A DNA stretch of 25,538 nt from a virus, in the IMG/VR virus record IMGVR_UViG_3300024344_002827, positions 1-25,538 of that record; one strand, 5' to 3'. Below the pieces are notes generated by a model. The model worked only from the letters and a program-made list of their open reading frames with translations. It did no database searches and was not told the origin of the DNA. This document shows, piece by piece, positions 1-8,121 of this stretch (within the stretch, counting starts at the first letter, position 1; every line of letters starts with the position of its first letter). The position numbers and the translations under genes are program-made.

Positions 1-2314
1 CGCCTTCTACGCTGCCCTCGAACCAGACGATCCCGCCGAAGTTGCCGTATCCGGTCACGCCAGAAACCAGGATGTCGCGCGCTGCGCTCGTTCGGAACAG
101 CGAGGTGCCTACGTCGTTTCCGACGAGTTGAATGTCTCGTAGCACTCCGCCGGGAGCGCCCTGAAAGTTGAACAGGCTATCGCCCGCGTTCTGGATGAAC
201 TGATCGGATTCCATCTTGAACCCGTAGGCGAAGGCCGCTTTGACGAGCGAATCCGAGCCCGTGAGCCAACCCGACCAGACGTTATTCTCGAACCACCACC
301 CACTCGCATCGGTTCCGAGCCCGCGCCCATTCGCGATGAAACTGTCCTTGATGCCACAGTTCATACACGCCACGGCGCCGTCGATTCCAGAAAACGCAAG
401 AGTCGACGCGGCCGTCCCGCCGCCCCCGAAGTAGAGGGCGAGATCCTCGACCCTCCCCCCGTAGCCCTGGCTGAGCGACATCAGCTCGACCTGGTCGCAA
501 CCCGATCCGTCGCTCTCCAGACTCGTTGCCAACTCGTCGGCGCCGCACTCGGCATCGAGGTTCGGACTGTCGCGGCCGGCCCACTGCGCGGGCATGATCG
601 TCATGTGACGGAAGCCGCTGCCGAAGTTATTGAACTCGTCCTGCGTCAGAACGTGCGCGTTGTTCACGCTAGGCGAAGTCGCGAGATTGAAGTCCTGGCG
701 CGTCATGAAGTCGTAGACCGAGCCGCCAACGATCGGGTCGTCCGGATCCTGATTCCGAACGTACCGGCCATTCCCTCCGTCGCAGGTAGATCCGTGCATC
801 GAGCCCAGCTCTGTGAAGGCGTACTCGCTGGTCCCAGTGACCTCGTTGCTCGTCCCATACGTCGCCACAGGTCGCGCCTGGTGCCCGAGATAGACCTTCT
901 CGCCCGCCTGCAAAAGATCCTCGACCGCGTCGGCCACGCCGATGCAGTCACCCAGGGCGCCGGGGCAGCCCCCCGTGGTGTCACCCGTTCGCGTCTCGTC
1001 GTTCACGGTACATTTGACCCGCGTATTCCCGGAGCAGACGGAGAGGCGATTGTCGACGCAAACGACGGGCTGGCTTCCGAGGTACTCGTAGCTGGCACGA
1101 ACCACGTCGACCACCTGCCCGATCGGCGTCACTTCGATCCGGTCGCGTACATTCGTCACCGTAGATGTCGTCGTCACACACCCCGTCGTGCTGTTCGACG
1201 GCCACGCGCAATACTGCTCGGACCCTTTCGCCCCGACCGAAAGTCCCCAATGACCGCCCGTATTCGTCCCGGCAAACGTCGCTCCGCCCGTGATGTTCAC
1301 CCAAGCGCCCGCCGTGACGGGCGGATATCCGTCAGCAATCCCGCCTGACAGGTTGATGTCGTTGCCGTGGTCGCTCAGCCAAACGGTGCCTTGACGGCCA
1401 TCCTGAATCCCGGTCTTGTCCGACCCCTCGCCGACGACGTAGCGCCCGCCGTAGCTGGTGAACTTCTTCTGCGCGACATAGGGATGGTCGCGCGTGACGG
1501 GACACCCGTTCGCGACCTGGCTCGACGACTGGCCGCAATAGGCGTCGTGATAGATGCCGCGGGGGAGATAGACCGGACCTCCCTGCTTCACCTGATCTAA
1601 GGCAATGGCGAGGTCCGGCCCCGCATACATCTTGATCCGCTCAGTCCCGTCAAGACACGCGCCCTGCTCGTAGGTATTGGGCGAGCCGCCGTCCTCAGCC
1701 GTGCCGAAGCCATCGGAAGTGCAGTCCATGTACCACGAGTTGCCTCCCGCGGTCGTCGGCGTGTCGTAACTGCTGACCCCGTTGGCGTCGACGCCGCCCT
1801 TCTCGGCCGTCCAGTTGTAGTTGCCGCAGGTCCACTCGTAGCGCTGGGTGTTCGAGTCGTAGCCGCCGCCCTTGGTCGTTCCAGAGCGGCATTGATCGAA
1901 AGGGCTGCTTCCGCTTCCACCCCCCGCCATCTCCAGGTTCGAGCACCAGACCTCCATCACCGTGCCGTTCGACGCGGTGGTGGCGATCGCCTTCGCCAAC
2001 CCTTGTCCGGGCAGGAACGGTGTAGTTGCGGTCGACACCGCCGAGAACGAGCCCACAAGCGAGCCCGAGGCTGCTGCGGTCGCCGCGGTGGGCACCTGGT
2101 AAAGCGCCACCGTTCCCGACCCGCCATAGGTCGTCACACGCACCGAACACGAGGGGCCGAGGCCGAACTCTTTCGACTGGTCCGTGCTCGTATCGAACTT
2201 GACCGTGTGAACCCGCCAGCCGTCGGGACTGATCGCCGACGAGACGGTCGGGGCGGCGTAGACGGGAAGCGCCCACGACACGGCCATGACCATTGCAACA
2301 AGAAAATTTCGCAC
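1..2314 (-). CDS. Signal-peptide-bearing, Cys-rich beta-helix spike-like protein (3' end off the window)
   Basis: The frame starting at GTG 2314 stays open to base 1, so this is the first 771 residues of a longer gene. GTG is chosen because GGAGG lies 8 bases upstream and the preceding stop codon ends one base before it. The N-terminus (MRNFLVAMVMAVSWALPVYA) is a textbook Sec signal: Arg, a hydrophobic core, then an AxA-like cleavage site. Residues about 238-252 (LDQVKQGGPVYLPRG) resemble the entry into pectate-lyase-like right-handed beta-helices of phage tailspikes. The last 150 residues are Gly/Asn-rich with short strand-like repeats. About 20 cysteines are spread along the chain, many in a segment near residues 430-490. 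By position (last of the tail genes) it should be a spike or receptor-binding/depolymerase protein. The signal peptide is unusual for a virion protein, and a secreted enzyme is the alternative. The reading frame is secure; the function is inferred. Confidence 0.8.
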   Translation of the reverse strand, partial: MRNFLVAMVMAVSWALPVYAAPTVSSAISPDGWRVHTVKFDTSTDQSKEFGLGPSCSVRVTTYGGSGTVALYQVPTAATAAASGSLVGSFSAVSTATTPFLPGQGLAKAIATTASNGTVMEVWCSNLEMAGGGSGSSPFDQCRSGTTKGGGYDSNTQRYEWTCGNYNWTAEKGGVDANGVSSYDTPTTAGGNSWYMDCTSDGFGTAEDGGSPNTYEQGACLDGTERIKMYAGPDLAIALDQVKQGGPVYLPRGIYHDAYCGQSSSQVANGCPVTRDHPYVAQKKFTSYGGRYVVGEGSDKTGIQDGRQGTVWLSDHGNDINLSGGIADGYPPVTAGAWVNITGGATFAGTNTGGHWGLSVGAKGSEQYCAWPSNSTTGCVTTTSTVTNVRDRIEVTPIGQVVDVVRASYEYLGSQPVVCVDNRLSVCSGNTRVKCTVNDETRTGDTTGGCPGALGDCIGVADAVEDLLQAGEKVYLGHQARPVATYGTSNEVTGTSEYAFTELGSMHGSTCDGGNGRYVRNQDPDDPIVGGSVYDFMTRQDFNLATSPSVNNAHVLTQDEFNNFGSGFRHMTIMPAQWAGRDSPNLDAECGADELATSLESDGSGCDQVELMSLSQGYGGRVEDLALYFGGGGTAASTLAFSGIDGAVACMNCGIKDSFIANGRGLGTDASGWWFENNVWSGWLTGSDSLVKAAFAYGFKMESDQFIQNAGDSLFNFQGAPGGVLRDIQLVGNDVGTSLFRTSAARDILVSGVTGYGNFGGIVWFEGSVEG

Positions 2315-2315
2315 C

Positions 2316-4415
2316 CTAAAGCCCTCCATTCCTGTCGGCCTGCGCCGTGCCACGACCGGCAGCCCGGGTGGCTCTGTCTGCCATCGACGCGCGCGACGAC
2401 ATCAAATTCCATTCAACGATCCACCGAGCCACTGCTCGGTCATCGTCCGACTTCATCATCCGAACAAACAGTTCGGGATCCTTGAGCATCTCGCGCAGCA
2501 CGAGCGCAACATTGCGATTGCTCTTCACATCTCGCTCGAGCATCCGACGGATGCCCTTACGCGCAGTGGACTGCACCGGGTCGATCGCTGCTTCTGCCGT
2601 AGAAAAAAGCGCCTCGACAAACGGGTTGACGTTGCTGCCCGTCTGGAACGCCGCTCCGGGCGTACCCGCACTCGTCCGCTTCGATACCTGAATCTTCCGA
2701 ACGAGCTTCTCGAACTCGCCCAACGCTTCTTCACCGAAAACCTCGGTGTACACGTTTCGGTTCTTACGCAGTTCGACAAGCACGCTCCGAGGAGTGACCC
2801 TCGAGAGATCATCTCCGAAGACGTGCTCCGTGAAGACCGCGCGAAGGTTAGTGAGCCCCTCTCCATCGGGAGCGTTCGAGAAGAAGCCCACGGCCTTCCG
2901 CGCCTCGGCAGCAGGATCCTTCGCGCCCAGGATCTTCCGCACCGCCCGATGCGATTGCGACATCTCGCTGAATGCCACCACATAGGGAGAGTCCGGGGCG
3001 AGCAGATCCTTGTTCCGCTTCGTCACAGACAGCGCGTGGCGGTAAGCAGCGCTCCCGGCGTCCTCTGGCAACTCGTCGAGCTCACGGTTCAGCGCCTTGA
3101 GGATGGGATCGAGGTTGTTCGCTTTGAATTGCGACACCTCACCGCCACGCCTTGCCACACGATTCGTCATGAGCGCGTTGCTGCGAATCCCCTGAAACTG
3201 ATCGAGCGTGATCTGATCCGGAAGGGCGCGAATCACACGTACCTCGTCGGGCACTCGCGCATCGAAACCAGCAGCGCGATTTTCTGCCATGTCCGCCGAG
3301 GCCTTCATACGGCGCGTGTCGATGATGATCGACTCACCGGGCAGGACGCGGGACCATGCGAGTTGCTCCTCGGCGTCGAGCAGTTGCTCTATCTCGTCGA
3401 AATTCCGCTTCGCCCCGTCCATTCCGCCGTTCGGAAGCAATCGATCGAGCTGCTCCTGGAGATCGGCCTGCACGACCTTTCGGATGCCATCCATGTCGGC
3501 CGAAAAATCCGTGTCATTCGACGCAAGGCTCTTCTGCATCGACGAGAGATTCTGATTCCCCTCATCACCGAGAGCAGCAACCGTCCCCGGTCGGGCGTCG
3601 GGATCGGGGAAGTCCCGAATGACCTCCTCGACCTCCTCGACCGCACGATCGAGAACCCGCTCGCCGCCCGCCGGATCACGTCCCATACGGCGCTTCGCTT
3701 CCGAAATCGCCTTGGAAACGTCCTCAACATCAAGCCCATAATCCTTCGCGATACGTGCTGCCGTCTCAGTCGGGACCGTATCAACGGCATCGTTGGCGGG
3801 ATCCTGCATCATCTCCGCGACCGCACGGCCCCGAACTCGTCGAACACCACGAGCTGTCTGCTTCGCTCCACGACGAGACACGGTGCTCACGGCAACGCCG
3901 GGCGTCATTGCCGCAGTGAGGATTTCGACACCAACCGCAGTGGCCTCGCTGGAATCCGACGCTCGAGCAACCGAGCCTGCGGTGACAGCAAGAAGATCCG
4001 AGCCGACCTCGAACGCCAATCCTACCGGACCCCGAGCGGCGACTGCCACAGGGGAACTCATTGCCACGAACGGAAGGCTGCGCCCAATGTGTTCGCCAAA
4101 CTTCCCGGCGAACGTCTCAGGCGGCAGGATGTCGGCCGTCAGGAACGAGTTGTCGCGCAGGAGCGGTCCTTGAAAGTTCGGACGAGGGCCCGTGAGTCGC
4201 TCGCGGAGTTCTTCGGCTCCCGCACCGAGGGGTCGCCCCAACCCGAGCTCAGCCATCGACTGAACGTCAGCCGGGAACTGGACGAGCCCACGACGAACGC
4301 CCTGACCGAGATCAGAGAGTGATCCCGTCTCGCCGTCCGGACGCGCCTTTCGGGCGAGGTCGGGACCGGCGCGCTTCGCGTCGAGTGCGGCCTGAATTTC
4401 CTTCAGAGACGCCAT
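2316..4415 (-). CDS. Large internal virion (DNA ejection-type) protein, 699 aa
   Basis: ATG 4415 is chosen because it overlaps the upstream stop by one base (TGATG) and has GGGAGG 6 bases upstream. A further in-frame extension into the previous gene is not needed. The protein is long and mostly helical and charged, with small Ala/Gly/Val-rich patches at about residues 105-190 (for example AMSSPVAVAARGPVGLAFEV) that could contact membrane. No catalytic motif such as a lysozyme or transglycosylase signature was recognised. It is the third of three consecutive helical proteins between the fibre and the spike, the place where podoviruses encode proteins ejected with the DNA. The role is inferred from position, size and composition, not from a recognised domain. 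Confidence 0.65.
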   Translation of the reverse strand: MASLKEIQAALDAKRAGPDLARKARPDGETGSLSDLGQGVRRGLVQFPADVQSMAELGLGRPLGAGAEELRERLTGPRPNFQGPLLRDNSFLTADILPPETFAGKFGEHIGRSLPFVAMSSPVAVAARGPVGLAFEVGSDLLAVTAGSVARASDSSEATAVGVEILTAAMTPGVAVSTVSRRGAKQTARGVRRVRGRAVAEMMQDPANDAVDTVPTETAARIAKDYGLDVEDVSKAISEAKRRMGRDPAGGERVLDRAVEEVEEVIRDFPDPDARPGTVAALGDEGNQNLSSMQKSLASNDTDFSADMDGIRKVVQADLQEQLDRLLPNGGMDGAKRNFDEIEQLLDAEEQLAWSRVLPGESIIIDTRRMKASADMAENRAAGFDARVPDEVRVIRALPDQITLDQFQGIRSNALMTNRVARRGGEVSQFKANNLDPILKALNRELDELPEDAGSAAYRHALSVTKRNKDLLAPDSPYVVAFSEMSQSHRAVRKILGAKDPAAEARKAVGFFSNAPDGEGLTNLRAVFTEHVFGDDLSRVTPRSVLVELRKNRNVYTEVFGEEALGEFEKLVRKIQVSKRTSAGTPGAAFQTGSNVNPFVEALFSTAEAAIDPVQSTARKGIRRMLERDVKSNRNVALVLREMLKDPELFVRMMKSDDDRAVARWIVEWNLMSSRASMADRATRAAGRGTAQADRNGGL

Positions 4416-5626
4416 CAGCCGCCTCCCGCGCCCATGAGTTCCCACACCTGGGCAGCCTGTGCACCCGTAACATCGTCCTCAGGAACGCCGAACAGAACCG
4501 ACGCACGCCGATTGATCTCCGCCACGTCACCCTCGGTGGGTGCCGGCGGGCCATTACGCTCACCAACTCGCTTACGGAGGCGCTTCACCGCACGGCTAAG
4601 CGGCATCGCTCGATTCTTCTCTCGTTCGCTCCAGCCCTGCCGGTCGGCGAAGTCCTCGATGTCCGACATCTTGTCGGCGAACTCAATGTCACGCTCCTCG
4701 AGGATCCGTCCAAAACTGCCCCCGAGTTGCTGAAGCATCTCGCCGGGAATCTTGCCGCCAGCGTCGAGAAAGCCCTTGGCCTTCGACGTGAGTTCCTCGA
4801 ACCCGCTGGCTCCGAAGAACCGAACGAGCTCGATGTCGCCCTCTCGCACCGTGGCACCCTCATCCACGTTCCGAACCCAGCGCTGGATGACCTCGAGCAC
4901 GTCGAGCGGGGTGCCACTCTTGTTGAGCTTGTCGAGTGCAGCCCAATCCTGATTCAGCTTCGGAACCGTCGCGAGGCGCTTCGCCTGCGTCTTGCGGTAG
5001 CCATCGAGATCCTTACCCGACCACTTTCCATCGTTCGCCGCTGCGCGCTCCTCGGCCGCGATTACACGCCTTTCAGCACGCGCTTCCCTCTTTCGTTCCC
5101 CGATCGCCTTGAGTTCTGCCTGGAACTCGGCTTCCTCTCTTGCGATTTGACGCTGCCTCTCAGTGAGGTCGACGTGGGCGTCTGCATCACCCATAACGGC
5201 CGAGAAAGATCGACCCGACGCAAGATGAGGCCGAAGGCGCTCAGCCAACGCCTGTTGCGCGTTCGCACCTCGCCGGAATGACTTCGGCGCGTCCTGTGCG
5301 ATCAAGTTCGTGAACGCATCCGACTCTTCTCCGCCACCGGGGATCGTTACATCTGACGGAGTCAGTTCGGATTCCGCGTGTTCACGCGCTGTCGCCACGC
5401 CCTCAATCAGCGCATCCCCTTTGGCCTGAAGATCCGCGCGCTTGAGAAACATCTCGATCTCATGCTTCTCCGACTCGCGGCGGAACCTTTCCGCGTCCTG
5501 CGCCGCCTTCACGCGCCCCAACGCAAGATTCTGCTTATCGCGTTCCTCCTGCTGCCTCAATCGGCGAATCGTGAGAAACATCTGGAGGGGATCCGGTCCC
5601 GGATTTTTCACACCCTGAAAGGGCAT
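4415..5626 (-). CDS. Coiled-coil internal virion-like protein, 403 aa
   Basis: The start is ATG 5626 (MPFQGVKNPG) with AGAGG 6 bases upstream; a GTG one codon earlier is less likely. Residues about 18-70 and 150-215 are dense in Glu, Arg, Lys, Gln and Ala with heptad-like spacing, which predicts long coiled coils. The rest is also helical. There are no membrane segments, cysteine clusters or recognised enzyme motifs. The gene sits 9 bases after a Gly/Ala-rich protein and is joined by TGATG to the 699-residue protein, so the three probably act together. An internal core or ejection protein is the best reading, based on order and composition only. Confidence 0.6.
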   Translation of the reverse strand: MPFQGVKNPGPDPLQMFLTIRRLRQQEERDKQNLALGRVKAAQDAERFRRESEKHEIEMFLKRADLQAKGDALIEGVATAREHAESELTPSDVTIPGGGEESDAFTNLIAQDAPKSFRRGANAQQALAERLRPHLASGRSFSAVMGDADAHVDLTERQRQIAREEAEFQAELKAIGERKREARAERRVIAAEERAAANDGKWSGKDLDGYRKTQAKRLATVPKLNQDWAALDKLNKSGTPLDVLEVIQRWVRNVDEGATVREGDIELVRFFGASGFEELTSKAKGFLDAGGKIPGEMLQQLGGSFGRILEERDIEFADKMSDIEDFADRQGWSEREKNRAMPLSRAVKRLRKRVGERNGPPAPTEGDVAEINRRASVLFGVPEDDVTGAQAAQVWELMGAGGG

Positions 5627-5635
5627 CACTCACCT

Positions 5636-6694
5636 CTACGGATTGACTCCGAACAGGGCATTCGTGTTGAGCCCGCCAACGGTGCCCGTGCCGCCGCCGA
5701 AACCTGTCCCGAAACTCTGACCGCCCGACGCTGGAGCGGTTCCGCCCGAACCGAATCGGTTCAACAGGCCCACCGTTGTCAGTGAACTTCCAAGAGATCC
5801 GAATGCACCCGCCGCTCCGTTACCAAGGCTCGTAGCGTTGTTCGAGTTGATCTGTGCATTGAGCGCGTTCGCTGCATTCGCCTGATTCGCGGCGATCCCG
5901 AGAGCGCCTAGGCTCGCGTTCGATAACTGACCCGAACTCGCAAGCGCCGAGTTCAGTCCGGAACCAAGACCACCCGATAAGCCACTCGCAAGCAATAGGC
6001 TCTGCTCAATCGACTTCAGATCAAGATCGGCACGCATGTTATTCGTGCCCTCCAACGCCAACGCCGGATTGAACCCACCATGCTGCGCCTGCAACAGCGA
6101 CCTCTCCTCGATCGCGTTGATGTCACGCTCGAGCCTGTCCCGGATGTCCTGCTGAATGGGAGAGAGTTCGCCGCCTGAAGCCGCCTTAGCCGCGCCACCG
6201 AGTATCTGCGCCGCAGCCTGTGCTGTCCGCGCACGCTCCAGCACCGTGCTCGTGTTGATCCCGCTAAGTGAGGAAAGTTCCTCTTGCTGTCGCTTGAAGT
6301 CAGCATCTCGCTGGGCAATTCCATCGAGATCCGATCGTGTGATACCCACGCGACTCAATACTGCGTCGATGAACGGCTCGAAGACGGGCTGTACTTCCTC
6401 CCCACTGAAAAACTGCTGGAGGCCAACGAGTCCGCGTCGCTTCGTCTTCTCGTCGATTGGAAGCGTATGGATTTGGCCGACGAGTTGTCGTGAGGGGGAC
6501 GGGAGCGAGAAGATGTCACCGAATCCGAGCCCGTTTAGCGCATCAAAGTTCGTTGACTGAAGTCCTAAATCGAGAAGCGGATCGACCGTCGGTAATATGC
6601 GGGATCCAGGCTCCGCCTTCTCTTGCGAAAGCAACCCTCCGGCAATAGGTCCGCCGGCAGAAAGCAATCCACCTAGAATGAGTCCGATCGCCAT
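5636..6694 (-). CDS. Gly/Ala-rich virion protein with hydrophobic N-terminus, 352 aa
   Basis: The start at 6694 has AAGGA 7 bases upstream. The N-terminus (MAIGLILGGLLSAGGPIAGG) is a Gly-rich hydrophobic stretch, more like a membrane-inserting segment than a cleaved signal. Residues about 120-215 are helical and charged. The C-terminal 120 residues are low complexity, rich in Gly, Ala, Ser, Asn and Leu. This layout (hydrophobic glycine zipper, helical middle, Ala/Gly-rich end) is common in small phage ejection proteins that help form the DNA channel through the host envelope. It is the first of three such genes after the fibre. The function is inferred from layout and position. Confidence 0.55.
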   Translation of the reverse strand: MAIGLILGGLLSAGGPIAGGLLSQEKAEPGSRILPTVDPLLDLGLQSTNFDALNGLGFGDIFSLPSPSRQLVGQIHTLPIDEKTKRRGLVGLQQFFSGEEVQPVFEPFIDAVLSRVGITRSDLDGIAQRDADFKRQQEELSSLSGINTSTVLERARTAQAAAQILGGAAKAASGGELSPIQQDIRDRLERDINAIEERSLLQAQHGGFNPALALEGTNNMRADLDLKSIEQSLLLASGLSGGLGSGLNSALASSGQLSNASLGALGIAANQANAANALNAQINSNNATSLGNGAAGAFGSLGSSLTTVGLLNRFGSGGTAPASGGQSFGTGFGGGTGTVGGLNTNALFGVNP

Positions 6695-6696
6695 CG

Positions 6697-8121
6697 CTAG
6701 ATCCTTTCCACTCGAAGTCGAGAACGCGAGATCGTCTGAATGGACGAGTTGCTTCCCGCGCTCGCCGTGCCCTGCGCCGTGACCACCACCAGGGGGTGCA
6801 GCCGCGGCGCGCTACCGATGCCACTCGCACTATCCGCCGCGGTTGCCTGCGGAGTGAACGTGTAGGTGAGCCCCGGCGTCGGATTGTCGACGATGTGCGT
6901 CATGCGGAGCACAGAAACACCATTCGTCTCACCGAGGCCCACGTCGTCGTCGGCCTCGATATAGGGACCGTCGACAACAGAAGTGGAGCCATCATCCTGC
7001 TCGAGCCGGAAGGCGAAGAAGAACTGCTGCGAGTTCAAAACCGAAGCCCACGCCACGCTCACCTCGTAGATGAGTCGGTAGCCATGACCGGGGATGTACT
7101 GCGTCAACGCCAGGCCCGGGATGTCCGTCCATTGCGTATCCCAATCAGTCCCCGAAGCCACTGTGGCGGGAACATTCGTCACCTCCGCCGAGACGCTTGC
7201 CGCCTGCGATGGGATGTCCGGAATCGGATTCGGGAAGTCGTCGTTCAACTCGAAAAACCACGCCTGCACGAGATTGAAGTCCGACGTACCCGATGTCGCC
7301 TCGATCCGGCACACGATGTCGGTTGCGGAAGCATCCGACTTGACAATCATCGAGGCGACCTGAACACCACCCGAAGAACTATCAGTGACAGTGGGATTCT
7401 GATAGTCGCCCGTCCCGAGTCCGCCTGTCGTAGAAAACGCCAGCGTGCCCGATGTACGTATGTACTTGACAGCGAAGAGATACTTGGTGGAGGACCTCAG
7501 TCCTTGGATCGTTTGACTGATTCCTTCGTTCGTCGCGTTTGTTGTGACCGCCAGAGAGCGCTTATGGCCACCTGTGATGACGAACGCAGCCGCCTCGATC
7601 GCAGTGGTTCCGAGCGTGCCAATCTCGGTCCAACCATCCGGGGGATCACCTGTGGATCCCGAGAGAAGTTCGAATCCAGAGTTCTTTAGCAGGTTGGGGC
7701 CTTGGATCGGAGGCTCTGTCCAAGCGGTTCCAACGAACGCGCCAGACGAGTTGTAGTACCCGGTACTCGACCGATACTGGTTGTTTGCCTCGATTCGATA
7801 GCGAAGGCGCTCGAGTTCGCCCTCCAAATTCGTAGCCAAGTTCGAAGACAAGTTGGCCGAATCACCCGGGGTCGTCACCGTCGCGGCAATCGTCGCGTTG
7901 TCCGAGTGATCGGATACTTTCGTGCCGTCGATCTCAACGAGCATCGAGTTGGCTATCTGCGTCGAGGCGTTCAAATTCGTCTGGTCGATGTTCCCGTTCG
8001 CCCAGGTCTTGATCGCATTGAAGTCGCCCTGAAGTTCGGCAGCGGGAAGGGTATTCCCCTCGACGTATTCGGCTGTGCCGTCGCCTGAAACCGTCTTGTT
8101 AGGGTAAGAAAGCGTGCTCAT
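6697..8121 (-). CDS. Tail fibre-like protein with carbohydrate-binding-type modules, 474 aa
   Basis: The start ATG 8121 overlaps the upstream stop by one base (TAATG) with GAGG 7 bases upstream. Residues 1-100 have the simple Thr/Asn/Ala-rich makeup of fibre attachment and shaft regions (for example AAELQGDFNAIKTWANGNID), followed by a short helical stretch near 98-112. From about residue 140 (NLLKNSGFE, then PPDGWTEIG) the sequence resembles beta-sandwich carbohydrate-binding modules of the CBM4/9 type. A second all-beta region fills the C-terminal half. It follows the beta-propeller tail gene directly. A host-surface-binding fibre is likely; a non-adsorbing minor virion protein is the alternative. 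Confidence 0.6.
   Translation of the reverse strand: MSTLSYPNKTVSGDGTAEYVEGNTLPAAELQGDFNAIKTWANGNIDQTNLNASTQIANSMLVEIDGTKVSDHSDNATIAATVTTPGDSANLSSNLATNLEGELERLRYRIEANNQYRSSTGYYNSSGAFVGTAWTEPPIQGPNLLKNSGFELLSGSTGDPPDGWTEIGTLGTTAIEAAAFVITGGHKRSLAVTTNATNEGISQTIQGLRSSTKYLFAVKYIRTSGTLAFSTTGGLGTGDYQNPTVTDSSSGGVQVASMIVKSDASATDIVCRIEATSGTSDFNLVQAWFFELNDDFPNPIPDIPSQAASVSAEVTNVPATVASGTDWDTQWTDIPGLALTQYIPGHGYRLIYEVSVAWASVLNSQQFFFAFRLEQDDGSTSVVDGPYIEADDDVGLGETNGVSVLRMTHIVDNPTPGLTYTFTPQATAADSASGIGSAPRLHPLVVVTAQGTASAGSNSSIQTISRSRLRVERI

Noticed and set aside
605-1348. Plus-strand open frame of 247 codons
   Set aside because: It lies inside the open minus-strand spike gene, which continues without stop from 2314 to base 1. 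Composition is Arg-rich mirror-frame like.
2286-4322. Long plus-strand open frame of 678 codons
   Set aside because: It is fully antisense to the 699-residue virion protein and has an Arg/His-rich, low-Lys composition typical of the mirror frame of GC-rich genes. The minus gene has a ribosome site and operon overlaps.
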